64,000 nucleotides of DNA, taken from positions 1,637,014 through 1,701,013 of the forward strand of contig NZ_JAFN01000001.1 in NCBI RefSeq assembly GCF_000526155.1, written 5' to 3'. Made by a program: the position numbers and the translations under genes. The DNA comes from Deferrisoma camini S3R1. GTDB lineage: Bacteria; Desulfobacterota; Deferrisomatia; Deferrisomatales; Deferrisomataceae. The notes beneath the pieces were generated by a model, which saw only the letters and a list, made by a program, of their open reading frames with translations, was not told the origin of the DNA and made no database searches. The number at the start of each line of letters is the position of its first letter. Positions within the stretch are counted from its first letter, which is position 1. Shown here one piece after another: positions 8,512 through 16,388 of this stretch.

Positions 8512-9555
8512 CTAGCCTCCTAGCGTCCCCCCCTCCTCCGCCTTCAGCTGCCCGCAGGCGGCCAGGATGTCCTCCCCCCGGCTCTTGCGCAGGGTGGCGG
8601 TGAAGTTCTTGTCCAGCAGGATCTTCCGGAACGCCTCCACCGCCTCGGGCCGCGGCCTCTCGAAGGGGCTGTCGCCGTGGGGGTTGTAGGCGATCAGGTT
8701 CACCTTGCACCGCACGTGGGACAGCAGCTTCACCAGCCGCCGGGCGTCGTCCGGCGAGTCGTTCACCCCGCCCAGGAGCACGTACTCCACGGTGTAGCGG
8801 TCCCGGGGGGGCAGCGGGCTCTCCCGCAGGGCCTCCAGGAGCTCCTGGATCGGAAACCGGCGGTTCACCGGCATGATCCGGTCGCGGACCTCATCGGTGG
8901 TGGCGTTCAGGCTCACGGCCAGGCTTCCCAACATCTCGGGCGGCAACCGCCGGATCCGGTCCGCCAGGCCCGCGGTGGACACCGTGAGGCGACGCCGGGT
9001 GATGTTCAGACCGTGGTCGCTCGACAGGATCCGGAACGCCCGCACCACGTTGTCGAAGTTGTGCAGGGGCTCGCCCATGCCCATGAACACCACGTTGGTG
9101 ATCCGCCGATCCGGCCCCATACGGGCCTGCCCCACCACGACCTGGGCCACGATCTCTCCGGCGGTGAGGTGGCGACGCAGCCCCAGGGTGCCGGTCCGGC
9201 AGAACGCGCAGCCCATGGCACACCCCACCTGGGTGGACACGCACTGGGTCACCCGGCCGTCGTCCGGCATCAGCACGGTCTCCACCCGCTCGCCGTCCGC
9301 CAGCTCGAGCAGAAGCTTCACCGTGCCGTCCCGGCTGGTCTGCTCGGCCGCGATCCGTGGCAGGGCGGCCGTGGCCTCCCGGCCCAGCCGCTCCCGCAGG
9401 GCGGCGGAAAGGTCGGTCATCTCCTCGAACCGGGTCACGCCCTTCTTGTAGAGCCAGTTCATCACCTGCCGGGCCCGGAACCGCTTCTCCCCCCACCTCT
9501 CGAAGACGCGTTCCAGGCCGGGCAGGTCGTGGTCGAACAGATCAAGGGCCGTCAT
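8512..9555 (-). CDS. rlmN: 23S rRNA/tRNA C2-adenine methyltransferase RlmN
   Basis: A radical SAM enzyme of 347 residues that methylates A2503 of 23S rRNA and A37 of some tRNAs. The cluster motif CAMGCAFC (C112, C116, C119) is intact. The two accessory cysteines of the mechanism are also present: one near 105 (QCVSTQVGC) and the methyl-carrying one near residue 334 (ACGQL). FMGMGEPL and VNLIAYNPHG are family signatures. The last residues (LGG) and the stop are encoded by the intergenic repeat, so the tail may have been remodelled by repeat insertion. No strong Shine-Dalgarno precedes the ATG. Confidence 0.95.
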   Translation of the reverse strand: MTALDLFDHDLPGLERVFERWGEKRFRARQVMNWLYKKGVTRFEEMTDLSAALRERLGREATAALPRIAAEQTSRDGTVKLLLELADGERVETVLMPDDGRVTQCVSTQVGCAMGCAFCRTGTLGLRRHLTAGEIVAQVVVGQARMGPDRRITNVVFMGMGEPLHNFDNVVRAFRILSSDHGLNITRRRLTVSTAGLADRIRRLPPEMLGSLAVSLNATTDEVRDRIMPVNRRFPIQELLEALRESPLPPRDRYTVEYVLLGGVNDSPDDARRLVKLLSHVRCKVNLIAYNPHGDSPFERPRPEAVEAFRKILLDKNFTATLRKSRGEDILAACGQLKAEEGGTLGG

Positions 9556-9659
9556 CGGTCGTGAGGAACCTTGGATCGAAGAGGAGTTGCGACATCCCTG
9601 CCGGACTCGGCTTTATACCGTGGGCCGCAAACGACCGTCAAACCTGGGAGGTTCCCGGC

Positions 9660-9686
9660 TTGACACGGCCCGGTCAAGGGGATAAA
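9660..9686 (+). promoter_or_regulatory. Promoter for the riboswitch leader
   Basis: TTGACA at 9660-9665 and GATAAA at 9681-9686 with a 15-base spacer. It lies just upstream of the cobalamin aptamer, as expected for its promoter; the spacer is short. Confidence 0.5.
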
Positions 9687-9702
9687 AGGCCCCTTCAACA
9701 CA

Positions 9703-9866
9703 CGTCCGCCGGTGCCCCACGGGGCTGAAAAGGGAAGTGGGGTGAGAATCCCCCGCGGACCCGCCGCTGTGAGCGAGGACGACGGGCCACTGGTGCCACT
9801 GGCCGCTTCGCGGCTGGGAAGGCGGCCCCGAGGACGAATCGCGAGCCAGAAGACCTGCCGGACGGA
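9703..9866 (+). ncRNA. Cobalamin (B12) riboswitch aptamer
   Basis: The conserved B12-box elements appear in order: GGTGCC (9711), GGGAAGTGGGGTGAGAATC, CCGCCGCTGTGA, CCACTGGTGCCACTGG, GGGAAGGCG and GAGCCAGAAGACCTGCC. The outer stem pairs GTCCGCCGG with CCGGACGG. It lies upstream of an operon for corrinoid uptake and synthesis, which fits repression when adenosylcobalamin is plentiful. Confidence 0.93.
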
Positions 9867-9933
9867 CTCCCCTTGCACGCAGCTCCCCGGGTGGATCGGG
9901 AGAGAGGGGAAATCGGGTGCTTCGAATACGGGA

Positions 9934-9963
9934 AGCCCACTCCCCCGGAGTGGGCTTTTTGTT
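9934..9963 (+). terminator. Intrinsic terminator of the B12 riboswitch
   Basis: Stem AGCCCACTCC / GGAGTGGGCT followed by TTTTTGTTG, about 70 bases after the aptamer. It is the likely expression platform, with B12 binding favouring termination before the transporter operon. Confidence 0.85.
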
Positions 9964-10082
9964 GTCGCAGAGGCCCCAACACGGGGCCTTCGCCTCACCC
10001 CTTCGGGGATTCGCGGCCTTCCGACCAACGACCGCTGTTACGAACTTAACCGGAAAGCCCCCTTCGGCCCTGGGGGCCCTAC

Positions 10083-10425
10083 GACGGGGAGAGTAACTTT
10101 CCCTGAACCGGGTAGTTGCGGCGGGCACGGGGCCTGCTTCCGGCCGCGCGCGAAGCCGGGCACCGAGATTCGCCGCGCAGGCACGAGGCATCAGCGGTGG
10201 CTTCATGACCGTTCGGCCGGCACGAACGATTTCGCGGTGCGAACGTGGGAGGCCCTGCGCGGCGAGCCAAGGAGCCGCGCGGCGCTCCAGCAGACCCCGT
10301 GCCCCCTAGCTTTGGCGCGGTTCCAGAGCCGCCCGGCCGCCCAGCTGCCTAGCCGCCGAGCGGGCCGAAGGCCCCAGACCGACGACCGTTGACCGTTGAC
10401 CGAAGACCGTTGACCGAAGTTACGA
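10083..10425. repeat. Mosaic of dispersed elements A and B
   Basis: The 470 bases between the riboswitch terminator and the first transporter gene hold no gene. From 10083 to about 10300 the sequence matches the interior of element A (CGAAGCCGGGCAC, ATTCGCCGCGCAGGC, GAGGCCCTGCGCGGCG). From about 10300 to 10425 it matches the outer half of element B (GCCTAGCCGCC, GCGGGCCGAAGGCCCC) followed by ACCGTTGACCG iterations. It lies inside the untranslated leader of a riboswitch-controlled transcript. Confidence 0.75.
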
Positions 10426-10431
10426 AGTGAC

Positions 10432-11327
<896 letters not shown>

Positions 11328-11331
<4 letters not shown>

Positions 11332-12062
11332 ACGGGGTGAGGGGTGTCCTGTACCGGGAGCTGCGCATCTACCGCAGGCGCTGGAAGAAGCACCTGGCCT
11401 CCTACGCGGTGTCGCCGTTCCTGTTCCTGGTGGTGTTCGGCTGGGGCCTCGGCCGGCACGTCGAGTTCGACGGGGTGGGCTACCTGGCCTTCATGATCCC
11501 GGGGCTGGCCACCATGGCCAGCATGACCCAGAGCTACGGCACGGCCACCGAGATCAACATCGCCCGGTTCTACTGGCGCATCTTCGAGGAGTTCCAGATG
11601 GCGCCGATCCCGGCCTGGGAGATCACCCTCGGCGAGGTGGTGTACGGCATGCTCCGGGGGATCGCGGCGGCGGTGATCGTGTACCTGCTGGCCTGGCCGT
11701 TCGGCATCCGGCCTCCGGCCAGCCCCCAAGTGGCCGGGTTCTTCCTGCTCCACACCTTCACCTTTGCCTCGGCCGCGGTCACGGCCGCCATGGTGGTGCG
11801 CAGTCACGCCGACCAGGGGCACATCAACACGTTTTTCATCGTGCCCATGTCGTTCCTGTGCGGCACCTTCTTCCCCCTGGATCGCCTGCCCGGGTGGGCC
11901 CAGACCATCGCCTACGGCCTGCCGCTGACCCACTCGAGCCTGGTGATCCGGGCGGCCAGCCTGGGCACCCCCGTGCCCGGGATCAATGTGGTCGCCCTGA
12001 CCGGCTTCGCCGCGGTCTTCTTCGGCTCGGCCGTGTGGGCGGTGAGGAGGAGCAGCTGTTGA
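11328..12062 (+). CDS. ABC-2 type transporter permease
   Basis: A 244-residue membrane protein with about six helices, of the NodJ/DrrB class. The conserved FLCGTFFPLDRLP segment before the last helices is the ABC-2 signature. It starts at GTG 11328 inside the ATPase stop codon, giving a complete two-gene exporter. The cobI gene follows after 305 bases of repeat sequence, on the same strand, without a visible terminator. Confidence 0.85.
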
Positions 12063-12367
12063 CCCGGCGACAGAACAGGCTCGTTTTTCCGGGGGATGGG
12101 AGCTGGTTCCGGCCGTGCGTGAGTTGCAACATCCGACTTACGCTGCATCCGACACTCAGCCGATGCTCGCCTTGCCGACGGACCACGAGGCGCTCTCGCG
12201 GATCGGGCCACAACAGCGCTTTGCAGGCCGGGCTGAGTGCCGGATGCGGCGACTCTAGGAGCCACGCCCGGCGCTCCACCAGATCCCATGCCTCCGGGTC
12301 ACCAGCGTGTCGTTGGGTCCCCGACCGACGACCGTAGACCAGCGACCGACAAATCAGGAGCCCCGTC
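12063..12367 (+). repeat. Repeat-filled gap with a long inverted repeat
   Basis: Begins at the permease stop with CCCGGCGACAGAACAG, a variant of the element A end also seen at 6282. It contains a 20-base inverted repeat (12142-12161 against 12231-12250, around GCATCCGACACTCAG / CTGAGTGCCGGATGC) with a ~70-base loop, and ends in GACGACCGTAGACCAGCGACC iterons. No gene is present. Confidence 0.65.
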
Positions 12368-13093
12368 ATGACCCAGCTCGGAACCTTCTACGGCATCGGG
12401 GTCGGCCCCGGCGACCCGGAGCTGCTCACGGTGAAGGCCGTTCGCGTGCTCCAAGAGGTGGACGTGGTGTTCGCCGCGGGCCACGAGCGATCGGGCCGGA
12501 GCGCCGCCCTGGAGATCGCCCGACCCCACCTTCGGCCGGGCTGCCCCGTGGTCACCCTGCCCTTCCGGCACACCTTCGAGGACGTGCGGTCCCGCGAGGT
12601 GCACCGGGATCACGCCCGAAGGGTAGTGGACGAGCTCCGACGGCCCGCCGCGGCCGCGTTCCTCACCCTGGGGGACCCCATGACCTACTCCACCTTCACC
12701 TATCTGCTCGAGGCCGTCCGCGAGCTCGAGCCCCGGGTGCCGGTGGAGGTGGTGCCGGGCATCACCTCGTTCGCCGCGGCAGCGGCAGAGGCGCGCGTTC
12801 CCCTGGTGGAGGGCGACCAGACCCTGGCCGTGGTGAGCGCGGCCCGGGGCACCGCCGCGGTGGAGCGGGCGCTCGAGGCCGCCGACAGCCTGGCCATCCT
12901 CAAGCCCTACCGGAACACGGCCGAGGTGTGCGACCTGCTCGAGGCCCGGGGCCTGGGCGGGAAGGTGGTGTTCGCCTCCCACTGCACCCGGCCGGGGGCC
13001 CTGGTGGCTCGGGGGGTGTGCCAGGCCCGGACCCACGCCAACGGGTACATGAGCCTGTTCCTCGTCCGGCCGGGGGAGGACCGCACCCCGTGA
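12368..13093 (+). CDS. cobI: Precorrin-2/cobalt-factor II C20-methyltransferase
   Basis: A 241-residue SAM-dependent tetrapyrrole methylase acting in corrin ring synthesis (CobI in aerobic, CbiL in anaerobic naming). It shows the family's YGIGVGPGDPELLTVKA start, the LTLGDPMTYSTF loop and VVPGITSFAAAAA. The cobI or cbiL choice depends on whether cobalt is inserted early, which this window does not show; an anaerobic lifestyle would favour CbiL. It is located between the exporter and btuC, overlaps btuC by 4 bases (GTGA), and lies downstream of the B12 riboswitch. Confidence 0.88.
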   Translation: MTQLGTFYGIGVGPGDPELLTVKAVRVLQEVDVVFAAGHERSGRSAALEIARPHLRPGCPVVTLPFRHTFEDVRSREVHRDHARRVVDELRRPAAAAFLTLGDPMTYSTFTYLLEAVRELEPRVPVEVVPGITSFAAAAAEARVPLVEGDQTLAVVSAARGTAAVERALEAADSLAILKPYRNTAEVCDLLEARGLGGKVVFASHCTRPGALVARGVCQARTHANGYMSLFLVRPGEDRTP

Positions 13094-14130
13094 CCGCTCG
13101 GCCCGGCCGGGTGATCCTGGGGATCGCCCTGGTCCTTCCGCTGGTGTTCCTGTGGGCCGCGGGCATCGGCTCGTCAGGCCTGGGCTCGTCCGACCTGCTC
13201 CGGGCCCTGGCCGAGGCGGCCGGGCTGATCCCGCCCACCCTCGACCCCGTGGATCGCACCATCCTTCTCACCGTGCGCCTGTCGCGGGTGTGCCTGGCAG
13301 GGCTCGTGGGTGGGGGGCTGGCCGTGGCCGGCGTGGTGTTCCAGGGGATCCTGCTGAACCCCCTGGCCGACCCCTACACCGTGGGGGTGTCGTCGGGCGC
13401 GGCCCTGGGCGCGAGCATCGCGATCCTGGCCGGCCTGGGCGGGTACACGGCCTGGGGGCTCGGGCTTCTTCCCGTGTTCGCCTTTGCCGGCGCCCTGGCC
13501 GCCCTGGGCGCGGTGCACCTGCTGGCCTCGGACCGGGACTTCGGCTCCGGAAACACGCTGATCCTGGCCGGGATCGTGGTGAGCACGACCCTGTCGGCCG
13601 GCATCAGCCTCCTCAAGAGCCTCAACGAGGACAGCGTGTCCTCCATCGTGTTCTGGATTTTGGGCAGCTTCAACGGCCGGAGCTGGGCCCACGTGGCGTT
13701 CTCGGCCCCCTACGTGTTCGCCGGTGTCGTATGGGCCTGGTGCCTGGGCCGGGACCTGGACCTGCTGGCCCTGGGGGACGAGTCGGCCCGCCAACTGGGG
13801 GTGGACGCCGCCCGGGCCCGGCGGTGGCTCCTGGTGGCCGCGTCGGTCATGACCGGCGCGTGCGTGGCCGTGAGCGGGGTGATCGGGTTCGTGGGCCTGG
13901 TGGTGCCCCACCTGCTCCGGATGGTGCTGGGGCCGGGGCACCGCAGGCTCGTGGTGGGCTCGTTCCTGACAGGGGCCTCGCTCCTGGTGCTCGCGGACGG
14001 GCTGGCGAGGACCGTGCTGCCGGGGGGCGAAGAGCTGCCGGTGGGCGTGGTGACGGCCCTGGTGGGGGGCCCCTTCTTCTGCTGGCTGCTGCGGTGGAGC
14101 CCCCGGAGCCGCAGGGCGGAGGCGCCGTGA
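13090..14130 (+). CDS. btuC: BtuC/FecCD-type corrinoid ABC permease
   Basis: A 346-residue inner-membrane permease of the vitamin B12/siderophore importer family with about ten helices. Family segments LNPLADPYTVGVSSGAALG, GDESARQLGV (coupling region for the ATPase) and IGFVGLVVPHLLRM are clear. The GTG start at 13090 sits in the cobI stop (GTGA). With btuD and btuF it forms a full importer; the riboswitch and cobI make a corrinoid substrate much likelier than iron-siderophore. Confidence 0.9.
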   Translation: MTARPGRVILGIALVLPLVFLWAAGIGSSGLGSSDLLRALAEAAGLIPPTLDPVDRTILLTVRLSRVCLAGLVGGGLAVAGVVFQGILLNPLADPYTVGVSSGAALGASIAILAGLGGYTAWGLGLLPVFAFAGALAALGAVHLLASDRDFGSGNTLILAGIVVSTTLSAGISLLKSLNEDSVSSIVFWILGSFNGRSWAHVAFSAPYVFAGVVWAWCLGRDLDLLALGDESARQLGVDAARARRWLLVAASVMTGACVAVSGVIGFVGLVVPHLLRMVLGPGHRRLVVGSFLTGASLLVLADGLARTVLPGGEELPVGVVTALVGGPFFCWLLRWSPRSRRAEAP

Positions 14131-14936
14131 TCTCGGTGCGGGACCTGTGGGCCGGGTACGGCCGCGAGCCGGTGCTGCGGAGCGTGGACCTTCAGGTGGA
14201 CCACGGCGGGTTCCTGGGCATCCTCGGGCCCAACGCCTGCGGCAAGTCCACCCTGCTGCGGGTCCTCACGGGGGTGCTGCGGCCCCAACGGGGCGAGGTG
14301 CGGGTGGGGGGGCTCGACCCCAGGGAGGCCGCCCCCCGCAACCTGGCACGGGTCGCGGCCACCGTGCCCCAGTCCACCTGGATCCCCTTCCCGTTCACCG
14401 GGTTCGAGGTGGTCATGATGGGCCGCCACCCCCAGCTCGGCCGGTTCGGCCGACCCGGCCCGCCCGATCGGGAGGCCGTGCGCCGGGCCATGGCCGACAC
14501 CGACACGCTGGGGCTGGCCGACCGGCTGATCACCCAGGTCTCGGGCGGCGAGCGGCAGCGGCTGGTGCTGGCCCGGGCCCTGGCCCAGGAGGCCCCCCTG
14601 CTGCTGCTGGACGAGGCCACGGCCGCCATGGATGTCCACCGACGAATCGACGCCTTCGACCTCCTGGCCCGGGTGAACGCCCAGGGCACCACGGTGTGCG
14701 CCGTGATGCACGACCTGAACCTGGCCGCCCTGTACTGCCGGCGCCTCGTGTTCCTCAAGGAGGGGAGGGTCTGGGCCGAGGGCCCCACCGAGCGGGTGTT
14801 TTGCAAAGAGATCCTGGAGGCGGTGTACGAGACCCCGGCCGAGGTCTCCGTGCACCCGGCCACGGGCCGGCCCCATGCCGTGTTCCTGCCGCGGGCCCGG
14901 CGGGGCGGGAACCAGAGACCAGAAACTAGAAACTAG
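14127..14936 (+). CDS. btuD: BtuD-type corrinoid ABC ATPase
   Basis: A 269-residue ATPase of the FepC/BtuD class: Walker A GPNACGKST, Q-loop VPQS, signature VSGGERQRL, Walker B LLLLDEATAAMD and switch His (VMHDLNLAA). The GTG start overlaps the btuC stop by 4 bases. The C-terminal NQRPETRN and the TAG stop are encoded by a tandem AGAAACTAG repeat that continues into the gap, so the true ancestral C-terminus has probably been replaced. Confidence 0.9.
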   Translation: MISVRDLWAGYGREPVLRSVDLQVDHGGFLGILGPNACGKSTLLRVLTGVLRPQRGEVRVGGLDPREAAPRNLARVAATVPQSTWIPFPFTGFEVVMMGRHPQLGRFGRPGPPDREAVRRAMADTDTLGLADRLITQVSGGERQRLVLARALAQEAPLLLLDEATAAMDVHRRIDAFDLLARVNAQGTTVCAVMHDLNLAALYCRRLVFLKEGRVWAEGPTERVFCKEILEAVYETPAEVSVHPATGRPHAVFLPRARRGGNQRPETRN

Positions 14937-15005
14937 AGACTAGAAACTAGCTTTTCAGCCTTCAAGCGGGCCGAAGGCCCCAGACCGACAACCAACGACC
15001 GAAGG
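14911..15005 (+). repeat. Tandem AGAAACTAG nonamers plus part of element B
   Basis: Imperfect nonamers (CAGAAACTAG, AGAAACTAG, AGAGACTAG, AGAAACTAG) span about 14918-14950 and cover the end of btuD, then GCGGGCCGAAGGCCCC and ACCAACGACCGA as in element B. It separates btuD from btuF. Confidence 0.7.
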
Positions 15006-15015
15006 TTACGAGAAG

Positions 15016-15906
15016 ATGAAGAGGAGACTCTTTTGGGGGCTGCTGGCCCTTCTTCTGCTGGGCCCCCTCTCCCCGGCCCTGGCGGCGTGCATCGTGGACG
15101 ACACCGGCACCCGGGTGTGCACCGACGGCTCGCCGCGGATCGTCTCGCTCTACGGCGCGTACACCGAGGTCCTGTGGGAGATCGGTGCGGGGGACCGGAT
15201 CGTGGGCCGCACCCGCCACGACGACACCGTGCCCCAGCTGCGCGGGGTCCCCTCGGTGGGCACCGGCCTGCGGCCCAATGTCGAGTACGTCCTGGCCCTC
15301 CGGCCGGGGCTGGTGGTGGCGCGGGCCGGCCGGGCCGCGGCCCGGGCCGTGGCGACCCTGCGGGAGCGGGGGCTCACCGTGGCCGCGTTCGACCCGCGCT
15401 CGATCGACGACGCCCTCGGCGTGATGGAGCGTCTGGGGGTGCTCACGGGCCGCGTGGCCCAGGCCCGAGAGCTGGCCGGCCGGCTACGGGCCGAGGTCGA
15501 TCGGGTGCGCACAGCGGTCGCCGACGCCCCCAGGGTCCGCCTGGTGTACGAGATCCGGGGCCAGCCGCTGACCGTGGCCGGCACCGACGGCCTGATCCAC
15601 GACATCATCGTGGCGGCCGGCGGCGAGAACGCGGTGCGGGTCCCCAAGAAGCTCCTCACCCTGGACGTGGAGGCCCTCCTCCGGCTCGATCCCGAGGTGT
15701 ACGTGATCCAAGAGGGCCCCATGAACCGCAACCCGCCGCCCCTGTCCGAGCGCCCCCTGTTCCGCGAACTGCGTGCGGTGCGCGCAGGCCGGGTGCTCAC
15801 GGTGGCCGAACGCGAGTTCGCCCGCCCCGGCCCGGGGCTGGCCCGGGCCGTGCGCACCCTGGCCCGGTTCCTCCACCCCGACCGGGTGCCGGACCGGGCC
15901 GAATGA
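15016..15906 (+). CDS. btuF: Corrinoid-binding periplasmic protein BtuF-like
   Basis: A 296-residue protein with a cleavable signal peptide (MKRRLFWGLLALLLLGPLSPALA) and a helical-backbone binding-protein fold: RIVSLYGAYTEVLWEIGAGDRIVGRT at the start, and the long linker helix region (RAVATLRERG ... AQARELAGRL). It would deliver corrinoids to BtuCD. Cysteines C25 and C36 just after the signal could form a disulfide. It is last in the riboswitch operon, and a palindrome (GAGGAGCGCTCCTC) overlaps its stop. Confidence 0.87.
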   Translation: MKRRLFWGLLALLLLGPLSPALAACIVDDTGTRVCTDGSPRIVSLYGAYTEVLWEIGAGDRIVGRTRHDDTVPQLRGVPSVGTGLRPNVEYVLALRPGLVVARAGRAAARAVATLRERGLTVAAFDPRSIDDALGVMERLGVLTGRVAQARELAGRLRAEVDRVRTAVADAPRVRLVYEIRGQPLTVAGTDGLIHDIIVAAGGENAVRVPKKLLTLDVEALLRLDPEVYVIQEGPMNRNPPPLSERPLFRELRAVRAGRVLTVAEREFARPGPGLARAVRTLARFLHPDRVPDRAE

Positions 15907-16012
15907 GCGAGGAGCGCTCCTCATTACCATGAACCCGGCGGAAAAACAGACCCTATCGCTCCCTGCTCGGAGGGGCAAGGGGCCTGCCCCCGGCACTCGC
16001 GCCCGGCCGGAA
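15907..16012 (+). repeat. Truncated copy of element A
   Basis: After the palindrome at the btuF stop, GAACCCGGCGGAAAAACAG and CTGCTCGGAGGGGCAAGGGG match the left end of element A. The copy decays after about 80 bases. Confidence 0.75.
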
Positions 16013-16044
16013 ACAAAACATATCCGAGTTTGTCTTTTTTATTC

Positions 16045-16073
16045 TTGACACGGGGATCGGAAACGCTTATCTT
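16045..16073 (+). promoter_or_regulatory. Strong sigma-70 type promoter
   Basis: TTGACA (16045-16050), a 17-base spacer and TATCTT (16068-16073). Predicted start near 16080, 45 bases before a small gene. The leader contains a perfect stem, CGGGTCC-GGTTT-GGACCCG, directly before GGAGGAGG. Confidence 0.75.
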
Positions 16074-16124
16074 TCGCGCGACTTTTGGATACGGGTCCGG
16101 TTTGGACCCGGGAGGAGGCGCCCG

Positions 16125-16325
16125 TTGGAGACCCTGATCACCCTATTCCCCACCCTTGTGACGGCCGTGGTGCTCACCACCCTGACCCTGGCCCCTGAGG
16201 CGGCGTACCGGTTCGCCCAGGAGAGCCGACGGCGCATCGCCGAGCTTCGGCGCACGTTGCGGAGGCGGGAGCCCGAGGCGCCCCGTCGGGTCGTACGAAC
16301 CTACGGCCGCTCCTGGTGTGAATAG
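16125..16325 (+). CDS. 66-residue membrane protein of unknown function
   Basis: An unrecognised small protein with one N-terminal membrane helix (about residues 6-28, LITLFPTLVTAVVLTTLTLA). A short, very basic amphipathic tail rich in Arg/Glu (ESRRRIAELRRTLRRREPE) follows and ends in CE. The TTG start is unusual, but GGAGGAGG lies 6-13 bases upstream and no ATG is available. It has its own consensus promoter, a leader hairpin touching the ribosome site, and an intrinsic terminator directly after the stop, so it is a complete monocistronic unit. That organisation, more than the sequence, argues that it is real. It might be a membrane-bound regulator or a toxin-like peptide; no function can be assigned. 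Confidence 0.62.
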   Translation: METLITLFPTLVTAVVLTTLTLAPEAAYRFAQESRRRIAELRRTLRRREPEAPRRVVRTYGRSWCE

Positions 16326-16352
16326 AAAAACCGGCCCTCGGGCCGGTTTTTT
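16326..16352. terminator. Bidirectional intrinsic terminator
   Basis: AAAAA, stem CCGGCCC/GGGCCGG, then TTTTTT. It serves the small gene on the plus strand and the metallopeptidase gene that ends at 16389 on the minus strand. Confidence 0.88.
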
Positions 16353-16388
16353 CGTGCGGATGGTAGGACGTTGGGACGGCCCCGCGTC

